This document shows, in pieces, positions 1 through 6,119 of a stretch of DNA of 64,000 bases. The notes under the pieces were generated by a model. It was not told where the DNA came from, did no database searches, and saw nothing but the letters and a program-made list of their open reading frames with translations. Both the position numbers and the translations under genes were made by a program. The stretch comes from UBA1444 sp964521625 (lineage in GTDB: Bacteria; Bacillota; Negativicutes; UBA1444): contig CAZFSM010000009.1 of the NCBI GenBank assembly GCA_964521625.1, positions 62,001-126,000 of the forward strand, written 5' to 3'. Within the stretch, counting starts at the first letter, position 1, and every line of letters starts with the position of its first letter.

Positions 1-890
1 GACTGGCGTTTTTCTTCCGCCTGTGTTTTCGCCGCCATAATGTCTGATTCAATCTGGCGAAGCTGCAGCTTCTTCTCGGTGACGGCCCCGCCCTGATCGA
101 CTGCCAGAAGTGCGGCTTCCGCTTTCTGCAGTTCGGCCCGTGCCGATTCAATGTCTGCTGGCAGTGCGGCAGGGTTCTCGCAAATAAGAACCGGCAGCGC
201 CCTGGTAGCCTCATCAACCCGAACAGGAATCGCCTTAATTTCGTCATTTAGCCGTGTTTTATTCGCGGCCAGTACCTTCCGATGATCGTCGATGGTTCTC
301 CCCGAATTGAGGACGTTAAGCAGATCAAGCATGCTTTTGTTACCAACAGTGACAGCCGAATCGATGACTTCCGCATCTGTTACATTGCCGCAAACATCCA
401 TCAGAATCCGGCGCCGATCTCCCCAAGCCATCTTGCCGGGGAAATAATCCGGGTCCATCAGCATGCGAAGCAGAGATTCGTCGCATAACCTTGCGATAAA
501 GGCGTCAAACTCTTTCTTTGCCTTCGGTACGCCATCGATTTCAAATGCGGTTTCGTGGCCTGTGAATTCCGTGGTTGCCGCGCCTTTCTTCTTCGTCCAC
601 TTCTCAGTCAATGTTTTTTTGAGTGTGTGCTTTCTGCCAGCATTCTCAATTGACAGCTCCACGCTGTGATCGATCATCGGCACGACCTTGCCGGCTGCGT
701 CCAGCGTTTTCAATTCGAAGTCAGTATTGCCGGCAGAATCCTTATTGAACAAAACCCAAAGACCCGAGTCGAATAGGGTTGTTTTCCCGCTGCCGTTGTC
801 GCCGAAAACGTCCGTATTATTGCCGTTCGGCGCAAACTCGAAATCGCTGATTCCCTTGAAGTTTTTCAGTATGGCTTTCAGTAGTTTCAC
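1..890 (-). CDS. SMC/RecN-like AAA ATPase of the prophage early region, partial
   Basis: The frame opens at a GTG whose GTGA overlaps the stop of the preceding 66-aa gene, and runs off the left edge after about 296 codons. The N-terminus reads as a recombination-type ABC ATPase head: a beta-strand start, then a Walker A near residues 28-35 (GDNGSGKT). A charged, Glu/Lys/Ala-rich stretch from about residue 210 looks like the start of a coiled coil. Phages often carry such SMC-like ATPases next to replication or recombination genes. Here it is the last visible gene of the early leftward transcript. The Walker B and signature motifs lie outside the window, so the exact subfamily (RecN-, SbcC- or Rad50-like) cannot be decided. 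Confidence 0.75.
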   Translation of the reverse strand, partial: MKLLKAILKNFKGISDFEFAPNGNNTDVFGDNGSGKTTLFDSGLWVLFNKDSAGNTDFELKTLDAAGKVVPMIDHSVELSIENAGRKHTLKKTLTEKWTKKKGAATTEFTGHETAFEIDGVPKAKKEFDAFIARLCDESLLRMLMDPDYFPGKMAWGDRRRILMDVCGNVTDAEVIDSAVTVGNKSMLDLLNVLNSGRTIDDHRKVLAANKTRLNDEIKAIPVRVDEATRALPVLICENPAALPADIESARAELQKAEAALLAVDQGGAVTEKKLQLRQIESDIMAAKTQAEEKRQ

Positions 891-1087
891 TTTTTCTTTT
901 GCTCCTTTCCGTGATTGTGGTGGTTATGAATGACTTCCAGAATGTCGCTGGCAAGTCCAAAACATTGGTGCATGTTGATTCTGATTTTTGCCTCGCCACC
1001 GCCGACATCGCTATACGTGATGACTAGCTCTGTTTTGTCCTGCTCGACCCTGGGCCGGTCGCCGCATTGTGTGAGAGTGGTTTTCAT
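887..1087 (-). CDS. 66-aa prophage protein, unknown function
   Basis: A short gene starting MKTTLTQCGDRP and ending in a lysine run. Its stop overlaps the GTG start of the SMC-like ATPase, and its start lies inside the preceding Cys-rich gene, so it sits in a translationally coupled chain. It has a basic, His-rich C-terminal part (HNHHNHG) and no recognisable domain. The frame is kept because of its position and coupling; the function is unknown. Confidence 0.5.
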   Translation of the reverse strand: MKTTLTQCGDRPRVEQDKTELVITYSDVGGGEAKIRINMHQCFGLASDILEVIHNHHNHGKEQKKK

Positions 1088-1259
1088 GGTCCATCACCCC
1101 CATAAAGTTTTTCATGCTGGGAATGCAGGAACGATCGTCGCTGCACACCGGTTCCCTGACAATCCCTGACGCGCTGTATTTGAACTGCATGGTGTCCGGC
1201 GATAGCTTACGGCCGCAATCAGCACAAAAAATGATTTGCTCTGCGCCCGGCCAGATCAT
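1011..1259 (-). CDS. 82-aa putative zinc-binding prophage protein
   Basis: The ATG overlaps the stop of the upstream acyl carrier protein gene in an ATGA arrangement, which argues that it is translated. Four cysteines (CADC near residues 12-15, then CSDDRSC near 39-45) suggest a small zinc ribbon. The last 77 bases overlap the next gene in another frame, which is long even for a phage, so the true 3' part may be unimportant. No family was recognised. Confidence 0.45.
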   Translation of the reverse strand: MIWPGAEQIIFCADCGRKLSPDTMQFKYSASGIVREPVCSDDRSCIPSMKNFMGVMDHENHSHTMRRPAQGRAGQNRASHHV

Positions 1260-1501
1260 CGCCCTTTCGTTTCCTTCTCAACAAAGTCCACGATATCGCC
1301 GACAGTTTTAAGGCTGGCGCAGGCTTCGTCTGGAAAATCAATCAGGAACTCTTCTTCCAGCGCCATGGCGATTTCGATCATATCCAGCGAGTCCGGATCA
1401 TACTCGGCAATCAATGATGCAGGGGTAAGTCCGTCCTCTTCTCTGGGGGAAATATTGAATTGTTGGGCCAGCACTCGTTTAACTCTGATTAAAGGGTTCA
1501 T
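1256..1501 (-). CDS. acyl carrier protein encoded in prophage
   Basis: At 81 aa it has the usual length and four-helix pattern of a type II acyl carrier protein. The phosphopantetheine site is the DSL motif with Ser38 (PDSLDMIEIAMALEEEF), followed by the acidic helix II that docks partner enzymes, and by a TVGDIVDFVE helix near the C-terminus. The gene has its own AAAGGAG site and overlaps the next start. It lies among tiny phage genes and not beside fab genes. It probably needs host AcpS for activation. It could carry an acyl group for modifying phage or host components, or bind host ACP partners such as SpoT or PlsX. Those roles are guesses; the family assignment is secure. Confidence 0.88.
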   Translation of the reverse strand: MNPLIRVKRVLAQQFNISPREEDGLTPASLIAEYDPDSLDMIEIAMALEEEFLIDFPDEACASLKTVGDIVDFVEKETKGR

Positions 1502-1521
1502 TTATTGCACGCTCCTTTCGT

Positions 1522-2228
1522 TTATTTAATCTCCGGCTCGTAAACCAAGAATTTGCCGTCCTTCTGCAAACAAACAGGCCAGTATCCGAGTTCGTAAATT
1601 TCAAGCAGCGGTTCCCACGGTGACGGCCAGTCCAGTAAGTCGGCGACAGTAGAATATTCCGCAGCCCAAGCCGCATCCCTAGCCGCAGCCCAAGCCGCAG
1701 CCCAAGCCGCATCCCTAGCCGCAGCCCAAGCCGCANNNNNNNNNNNNNNNNNNNNNNNNNNNNNNNNNNNNNNNNNNNNNNNNNNNNNNNNNNNNNNNNN
1801 NNNNNNNNNNNNNNNNNNNNNNNNNNNNNNNNNNNAGCCGCAGCCCAAGCCGCATCCCAAGCCGCATCCCAAGCCGCAGCCACGTCATTTGTAAACACGA
1901 CGGCTGCGCTGTCCGGGCTTCCAAACCGTTGCAGACGTTTAAGATGTTCCTGCACCAGTGCCGCGACCTTTACACGGTTTTCTTGTTTCGGTTTCAGCCA
2001 CTGGATATTTTTAATTTGCGTCAGTTTCGCGTTGACTTGATCATTTTTCTCGCCAAAATATTCAGCGTTGCGCATGATCCACACAGCATAATTGTCAGGG
2101 TCTTCGATTTTTAACTGATCAAGAATTACTTGGCAGTCGGCTTCGCCAGCGGGCCAGTGTTGTTCAAAATAATTTACCCCTTCAATACAAGCAGCTTTTT
2201 CTTTTAACCATCTACGAGTTATCAACAT
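1522..2228 (-). CDS. prophage protein with Ala/Trp tandem repeats, interrupted by a gap
   Basis: The start is the ATG preceded by AAAAGGAGCGTGCAAAT, a site nearly the same as that of the downstream acyl carrier protein gene. About 110 N-terminal residues (MLITRRWLKEKAACIEG...) are ordinary. They are followed by a low-complexity tract of four-residue units AAWA and AARD (12-bp DNA units), then a conserved-looking C-terminus of about 45 residues ending YEPEIK. The tract contains 100 N, so the two halves read in different frames across the gap and the true repeat number is unknown. Similar DAAW-type repeat proteins are common in phages and mobile elements and have no settled function. Repeat number may vary by slippage. 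Confidence 0.6.
1736..1835. other. 100-N assembly gap inside the 12-bp tandem repeat tract
   Basis: Exactly 100 N, the conventional size for a gap of unknown length. Both edges lie in repeats of the gccgcagcccaa type, so the gap probably marks a collapsed or unresolved tandem array. The edges are similar but not identical over 55 bases. Confidence 0.95.
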
Positions 2229-2301
2229 ATTTGCACGCTCCTTTTGTTTTGTGATAAAATAGCGACAGAGACAAATTCCCGAGCAGGAAATAGTTCTCAC
2301 C

Positions 2302-2332
2302 GAGCCGTTGATGTTGGTAGCATCAGCGGCTC
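2302..2332. other. stem-loop at the end of the 42-aa gene
   Basis: GAGCCG-tGATG and its complement CATC-aGCGGCTC form an interrupted hairpin that includes the stop codon of the cysteine-rich 42-aa gene. There is no clear U-run on the minus strand side. It could be an mRNA processing or stability element, or a weak terminator, in the early prophage transcript. Confidence 0.4.
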
Positions 2333-2459
2333 ATTTATTTTGTGTTGCTTCATCTTTGAAATGGCAATCTTCATCCGGGCAACCGTCAGGGTTAATGGTT
2401 GGTACCGCGCACTTGTCGAATACCGGGCAACACGGGATGTAGCATTGCGGTAGATACAT
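2331..2459 (-). CDS. 42-aa cysteine-rich prophage microprotein
   Basis: MYLPQCYIPCCPVFDKC... has seven cysteines in 42 residues and is preceded by a strong GAAAGGAG site eight bases upstream of the ATG. The Cys spacing (C-x3-CC, then KC, GC, DC) suggests metal binding or a disulfide-rich fold. It follows the 50-aa membrane protein by 15 bases. The function is unknown; the coding call rests on the ribosome site and the compact gene order. Confidence 0.55.
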   Translation of the reverse strand: MYLPQCYIPCCPVFDKCAVPTINPDGCPDEDCHFKDEATQNK

Positions 2460-2474
2460 AAAGCCAGTCTCCTT

Positions 2475-2627
2475 TCAAAAGTTTCTTGCTTCGTAATAAG
2501 CCGCCGCAGTAAGAAAACCAATAATAAACGGGGCAGGCGGTAATCCAAAAGACATCCAAGCGTGTTCTGCAAGTGCCAATACTATTAAAACCAATAAAGC
2601 ACAACACATTGACTCAAATCGATTCAT
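2475..2627 (-). CDS. 50-aa prophage membrane microprotein
   Basis: MNRFESMCCALLVLIVLALA... contains one long hydrophobic segment (about residues 8-20) and a second moderately hydrophobic one (31-43). The ATG overlaps the stop of the upstream zinc-type gene (ATGA), which implies translational coupling. Small membrane proteins in this position may help inhibit host functions or exclude other phages, but nothing in the sequence identifies a role. Confidence 0.55.
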   Translation of the reverse strand: MNRFESMCCALLVLIVLALAEHAWMSFGLPPAPFIIGFLTAAAYYEARNF

Positions 2628-2848
2628 AGCTGCCTCAACTCTTCCAAACTACCAATCTTCGGCATCGCCTCAACCTTCCGCGCACACTCGCCGGTGCAGA
2701 CTGTGATCAGTGTTACTTTGCCGCCGATCATCACCGGCATGTGCCGCAAAAGATGCAGTTCATCTTCGACTGTGCCGCAGACCGCGCAGGTTAATGCGCC
2801 GATTGTGATGGGCGGGCCGCTGATGTATGAGCCGCGCTTGATAACCAT
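2624..2848 (-). CDS. 74-aa putative zinc-binding prophage protein
   Basis: The start is the ATG after GGAGGGGTCTTG; a TTG one codon earlier is less likely. A CAVC pair near residues 22-25 and a CTGEC pair near residues 51-55 make a likely C4 zinc ribbon. It is followed by a 50-aa membrane gene with a 4-base overlap and preceded by a 49-aa basic gene. Unknown function, perhaps a small DNA- or protein-binding early phage factor. Confidence 0.6.
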   Translation of the reverse strand: MVIKRGSYISGPPITIGALTCAVCGTVEDELHLLRHMPVMIGGKVTLITVCTGECARKVEAMPKIGSLEELRQL

Positions 2849-2860
2849 CAAGACCCCTCC

Positions 2861-3010
2861 TTATTTCTTCCGCTTCATGTCCCGCATCTGCCGGGCGCGA
2901 CGCTTCGCTTTGTGCTTCGGTTGTGCCATGATAAACCGAATGTAGCCTTCAAAGCTGTGCATGTTGGGCCGCATATACGGGCCGATGTAATCAAAAATTG
3001 AAATTGGCAT
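2861..3010 (-). CDS. 49-aa basic prophage microprotein
   Basis: MPISIFDYIGPYMRPN... ends in a strongly basic tail (KHKAKRRARQMRDMKRKK). Its ATG directly follows the TAG of the upstream 48-aa gene, and a GGAGGGG site for the next gene lies just after its stop. The tail suggests RNA or DNA binding. No family was recognised. Confidence 0.5.
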   Translation of the reverse strand: MPISIFDYIGPYMRPNMHSFEGYIRFIMAQPKHKAKRRARQMRDMKRKK

Positions 3011-3157
3011 CTATTTCACCTCCCCAACCGTGTCAATACACACCCATACTGGATGCAGCAACCACATTACATACAGGGCCGACGCCGCAAACCCAGCAAC
3101 TGCAATCAACGCCCCTGCGATCTGCCCCGCCATTACTGCCACGATTCGCGCCTTCAT
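3011..3157 (-). CDS. 48-aa prophage membrane microprotein
   Basis: MKARIVAVMAGQIAGALIAV... carries a hydrophobic segment from about residue 5 to 33 and a short acidic end. The chosen ATG overlaps the stop of the preceding 40-aa gene (CCCATGA). A longer in-frame version would begin inside two other genes and is rejected. Likely an inner-membrane microprotein; function unknown. Confidence 0.5.
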   Translation of the reverse strand: MKARIVAVMAGQIAGALIAVAGFAASALYVMWLLHPVWVCIDTVGEVK

Positions 3158-3276
3158 GGGTGCATCCTCACAACAAAGGCCGCAATGAGAAGCAAGATGA
3201 TTCCTGCGCCCCATTTCTCGCCCTTGGATTGTTTGCTGCCGTAGATCAGGATGTTGCGGAATAAATACTTTTGCAT
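3154..3276 (-). CDS. 40-aa prophage membrane microprotein
   Basis: MQKYLFRNILIYGSK... has a C-terminal hydrophobic helix (GAGIILLLIAAFVV). A GAGAGAGGAG site lies upstream of the ATG, which falls inside the end of the 58-aa gene. The stop overlaps the next start (ATGA). Unknown function. Confidence 0.45.
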   Translation of the reverse strand: MQKYLFRNILIYGSKQSKGEKWGAGIILLLIAAFVVRMHP

Positions 3277-3422
3277 TGCTTTTCAGCTCCTCTCTCTTCT
3301 TGTGGCAGCGGGTGACGCTTGGCATAACTGGCAAACAATATGTTCATCAAGTTTTTGTAAACTTCACTCCGATCTTTGGTTCCGTATTCTTCGACAACAA
3401 TAAACTCGCGACATACAGCCAT
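3246..3422 (-). CDS. 58-aa prophage protein, unknown
   Basis: MAVCREFIVVEEYGTKDRS... follows an excellent AAAGGAGG site and is the first small gene after the antirepressor. Its last 31 bases overlap the next gene. No domain was recognised. The strong ribosome site is the best support for translation. Confidence 0.55.
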   Translation of the reverse strand: MAVCREFIVVEEYGTKDRSEVYKNLMNILFASYAKRHPLPQEERGAEKQCKSIYSATS

Positions 3423-3437
3423 TACAAAAACCTCCTT

Positions 3438-4244
3438 TCAAAACAGGCGTCCTGATTTTTGTTTCCAGTGAGTAACAACTAGATCAATTGCCTTGCCGCG
3501 AAACTTTGGAACGATCACATTCCTTCTGCGGCCATTTCCCAGTTCAATTGACTCTAAAATGTTTCTGCCGTACCCCTTGCGCTGCGCATCGGCCGTGATC
3601 TCGTTCTTTTCCTTGCAAAGGATATTTAGCTCCCTGAGTAATTCCCGCACGCTTGATACCTTTAACCCCGGCAGCGCAGCCGTCTTGGCAATCTGTTCAG
3701 CGGAAACCAAGAAACCTTCATCTTCTGCAACCGTTTCCCACGCCTCGGCCTTAGGTTGTGCGATCGCCAGCGACTCCCTGGCGGCGTGTAATTCGGCTTC
3801 TTTTTTGGCAATTTGTTCATTCGCCACCAAAACCGCCCTTGCAAGGAACGTTGCCGGATCGTCTAACAGATCAGAAGAAGTTTTGGGAGTTAGATACATT
3901 CCGTTCTTGCGGATCGAGGGAAGGATTTCGTCTGCTACCAGCGCCTGAAACTTTTCAGCAACAGCGTTTTTCGCTCTCATAGCGAGGCGGTAAAAGATGT
4001 TTTCAGGAATGAACATTTCTGACCCAACCGGTATCGTTCTAATATTGTTCCCGTCGCCACAAGTGGCGATGAAACCAAAATCGGCTAAATACCCCCGTAC
4101 CCTTGCCCATCGAACAACTTCGTTTCCACTTGCCGCCGTTTCAGTAAACCCAAGACCCCTTGCCGCATCCTCCAAATTGATCTGCGCCGTGCCAGTTTCG
4201 TCCAAATATGCCCGGACATTTTTGATTGTGATAATGTTGCTCAT
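3438..4244 (-). CDS. phage antirepressor, BRO-N-like plus KilA-C
   Basis: The 268-aa protein has the two-domain layout of phage antirepressors. The N-terminal 120 residues resemble the BRO/AntA type (FIPENIFYRLAMRAKN, then FQALVADEILPSIRKNG). The C-terminal half resembles a KilA-C domain (LVSAEQIAKTAALPGLKVSS, then QRKGYGRNILES). Family members counteract CI-type repressors or bind DNA during early lytic growth. It is the second gene of the leftward early operon, 13 bases after the Cro-like gene, consistent with promotion of the lytic switch. The exact target is unknown. Confidence 0.85.
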   Translation of the reverse strand: MSNIITIKNVRAYLDETGTAQINLEDAARGLGFTETAASGNEVVRWARVRGYLADFGFIATCGDGNNIRTIPVGSEMFIPENIFYRLAMRAKNAVAEKFQALVADEILPSIRKNGMYLTPKTSSDLLDDPATFLARAVLVANEQIAKKEAELHAARESLAIAQPKAEAWETVAEDEGFLVSAEQIAKTAALPGLKVSSVRELLRELNILCKEKNEITADAQRKGYGRNILESIELGNGRRRNVIVPKFRGKAIDLVVTHWKQKSGRLF

Positions 4245-4257
4245 ATCCGGCTCCTTT

Positions 4258-4464
4258 TTACTTCATTTTGTAGTTAAATGCTTCAAAAAAAATGACTTCC
4301 ATTGGTATTTTATACTCGCGTTCCATTGTCAACATAACCTGGTTGTCGGGAACGGTATCGCCGTTCTCCCATTTGCTCCAGCCTTGCTGTGTCACTCGAT
4401 ATTTATCAGCCATTTCCTTTTGGCTTTTGCTCCCGCGGAGAAGCCTCAAAAGATTCTTTTCCAT
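4258..4464 (-). CDS. Cro-like XRE helix-turn-helix regulator
   Basis: A 68-aa single-domain XRE protein with the helix-turn-helix around SQKEMADKYRVTQQGWSKWENGD. It is the first gene leftward from the divergent switch region and faces away from the CI-like repressor, the usual place for Cro. A GGAGG site precedes the ATG. It probably represses the lysogeny promoter and autoregulates early transcription by binding the operators at 4480-4585. Confidence 0.85.
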   Translation of the reverse strand: MEKNLLRLLRGSKSQKEMADKYRVTQQGWSKWENGDTVPDNQVMLTMEREYKIPMEVIFFEAFNYKMK

Positions 4465-4479
4465 TCTGCGCCTCCTTCT

Positions 4480-4493
4480 TACAACAATTTGTA
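4480..4493. promoter_or_regulatory. candidate operator in the lysogeny switch
   Basis: The inverted repeat TACAA-CAAT-TTGTA lies just downstream of the cro -10 box. Its half-site resembles the ACAACG arm of the perfect palindrome at 4561-4585, so it is probably a second repressor or Cro operator. Confidence 0.55.
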
Positions 4494-4508
4494 GTACTAC
4501 CGTTTTTT

Positions 4509-4537
4509 ATAATAATACTACACTCTGTTGTTGTCAA
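4509..4537 (-). promoter_or_regulatory. leftward early (cro) promoter
   Basis: On the minus strand TTGACA is followed after 17 bases by TATTAT, close to the sigma-A consensus, upstream of the Cro-like gene. ACAAC operator-like repeats lie in the spacer and downstream, so repressor binding would block lytic transcription. Confidence 0.8.
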
Positions 4538-4556
4538 TCATGTAATTAAAAAAATC

Positions 4557-4585
4557 TTGCACTATACAACGAATCGTTGTATAGT
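4557..4585 (+). promoter_or_regulatory. repressor promoter overlapped by a 25-bp perfect palindrome
   Basis: TTGCAC at 4557 and TATAGT at 4580 are 17 bases apart. The interval 4561-4585 is a perfect inverted repeat with 11-bp arms (ACTATACAACG) around AAT and covers most of the promoter. Occupation of this site by the repressor or Cro would shut off the repressor gene, giving autoregulation of lysogeny. Confidence 0.8.
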
Positions 4586-4612
4586 ATGGTAAAGGAAAAA
4601 GGGGGGATATTC

Positions 4613-5602
4613 ATGCTATCAGATAGACTCCGCGAGCAAAGACTAGAAAGCGAAAATACTCAGGAATCTGTCGCAAGGTTCATGGGCGTTTCTCAACAAA
4701 CGATTGGCAGCTGGGAAACTGGCAGAACATCTCCCGATAATGAGTCATTGAAGATTTTAGCCAATTTTTTCAATTGCTCGACCGATTGGCTATTAAACAA
4801 AACACTTGACGATTTCCGTTCATTATTGCAAAAAATAATAAGCGAAAACGAACTATCTCCGCCAGAACTGTCTGCAATGATACAAGTTGATCGTGCAACA
4901 ATCGACGGGATTATTTCGGGGAAAACTTGCATTACCTACAACAAATTCAAATCGTTAATAAATAAAATGATTAGCCTGGCTCCAAAGGAAAGGCCTGAAC
5001 ATGTTTTAAACAGATACTTTTTTGACATCACCCCGTTTGCCACTGATTTTTATAAACAAGAACCAGTTGCATTAAAAGTTTGCGAAGAAGTAAATAATGC
5101 TAAATATGCCGATGCTGCCTTGGGATTTATTGCAGGAACGTCGGATGTATTCAAATCACGCATGACAATGTCGCAAAATAAAACCGCGGTAATTCCTATT
5201 ATTGGCACTGTAAAGGCCGGTTTAAACGGAATATCTTTCGAAGAGCATCTGGGGTATCACGATGTTTCGGTGGAATCCCTTCCTGCAAGCGCGCAGTTTT
5301 TCTGTTTAAAAGTCAGAGGCGATAGTATGTCTCCGTATCTTTTGCCTGGCGATCTTGTTTTATTTCACGAGAATCCAGATGTTCCAAGCGGATCACTGGC
5401 CATAGTCATCGTTGACGGCGAAGAAGGAACTGTTAAATGGCTTCGTCGCGGAGAGCAGTATATAAAACTGGAAGCGGAAAATCCTTACTATCCTCCTCGA
5501 GAGTTTTCTGGCGAAGAATTGCGCAATATTCGGATTGTCGGCCCTGTCCTTGAAGTCATACGAAAACCGGTTAAAAAGAATGGGATTATGTCAAAATCTT
5601 AA
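4613..5602 (+). CDS. CI/LexA-like prophage repressor with S24 autoprotease domain
   Basis: The ATG after AAAGGGGGG is chosen, giving 329 aa; an upstream ATG inside the operator palindrome lacks a ribosome site. Residues 1-65 form an XRE helix-turn-helix (ARFMGVSQQTIGSWETGR). The C-terminal 130 residues are an S24 peptidase fold with the Ala202-Gly203 cleavage site, catalytic Ser238 in GDSMSPYL and Lys275 in GTVKW. Such repressors hold lysogeny and cleave themselves when RecA is activated by DNA damage. The gene is divergent from the Cro-like gene and drives toward the integrase. All catalytic residues are present, so induction looks possible. Confidence 0.92.
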   Translation: MLSDRLREQRLESENTQESVARFMGVSQQTIGSWETGRTSPDNESLKILANFFNCSTDWLLNKTLDDFRSLLQKIISENELSPPELSAMIQVDRATIDGIISGKTCITYNKFKSLINKMISLAPKERPEHVLNRYFFDITPFATDFYKQEPVALKVCEEVNNAKYADAALGFIAGTSDVFKSRMTMSQNKTAVIPIIGTVKAGLNGISFEEHLGYHDVSVESLPASAQFFCLKVRGDSMSPYLLPGDLVLFHENPDVPSGSLAIVIVDGEEGTVKWLRRGEQYIKLEAENPYYPPREFSGEELRNIRIVGPVLEVIRKPVKKNGIMSKS

Positions 5603-5615
5603 AGGTGGTGCAGAC

Positions 5616-6098
5616 GTGAAAAAAATATTATTATCCCTACTTTTTCTCTTCATTACAACTACAGTATTTGCAGCCCCTCTTCCACCCAAAGAAGATGTGC
5701 AACGTTTTTTTGACATGGCAAAAGAGTTTCGGTTTTATATTGAATCAGGCATAAACTATAAAAACTATAGCGAAAAAGCAACGGCGCTTAATGTTGAATA
5801 TAAAAAATTCGCTGATAAATATCCCAGTAGTGAATTTGTAACGCTTGAAGGAAAAATTGTTGATGCATATAAGGGCTCGGAGATGATCTGGAAAAGTGCT
5901 ATTTTTGATAATGAAAAGTTTGTTACACGCGAAAGTGTCTGGGGTCAGTATGTATCAAAAAGCTATCCTTCAGTAGTGCAAAAAGTTAAATACGAATCAA
6001 CCCTGGGATGGTACTATTTAGAAGTTATTCAAGAAATGTGGGTTGTGGCCAAAGCCAGAGAAGACGAATTTAAAGTTAAAATTTCAGAGTCATATTAG
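5616..6098 (+). CDS. exported protein between repressor and integrase (candidate lysogenic conversion factor)
   Basis: The GTG start follows AAAGGTGG and lies 13 bases after the repressor stop, so the gene is likely co-expressed with the repressor in the lysogen. The 160-aa product begins with a typical signal peptide (KKILLSLLFLFITTTVFA, then APLPPK) and has no lipobox cysteine. The mature part is helical and charged with several Tyr and Trp, and no known domain was recognised. Genes in this position in Firmicutes prophages often encode superinfection exclusion or lysogenic conversion proteins. That role is inferred from location and export only. Confidence 0.7.
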   Translation: MKKILLSLLFLFITTTVFAAPLPPKEDVQRFFDMAKEFRFYIESGINYKNYSEKATALNVEYKKFADKYPSSEFVTLEGKIVDAYKGSEMIWKSAIFDNEKFVTRESVWGQYVSKSYPSVVQKVKYESTLGWYYLEVIQEMWVVAKAREDEFKVKISESY

Positions 6099-6119
6099 TC
6101 AGCAAAGGAGGCCATCGCC

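Noticed and set aside
1479..1735. Frame reading through the N gap as RLGLRLGMRLG repeats
   Set aside because: This is the wrong frame of the Ala/Trp repeat after the gap; the downstream frame with AAWA units and the YEPEIK end keeps the protein pattern.
3158..3334. N-terminal extension of the 48-aa membrane protein to 107 aa
   Set aside because: It would overlap two better-supported small genes with ribosome sites, and the extra part has no family pattern.
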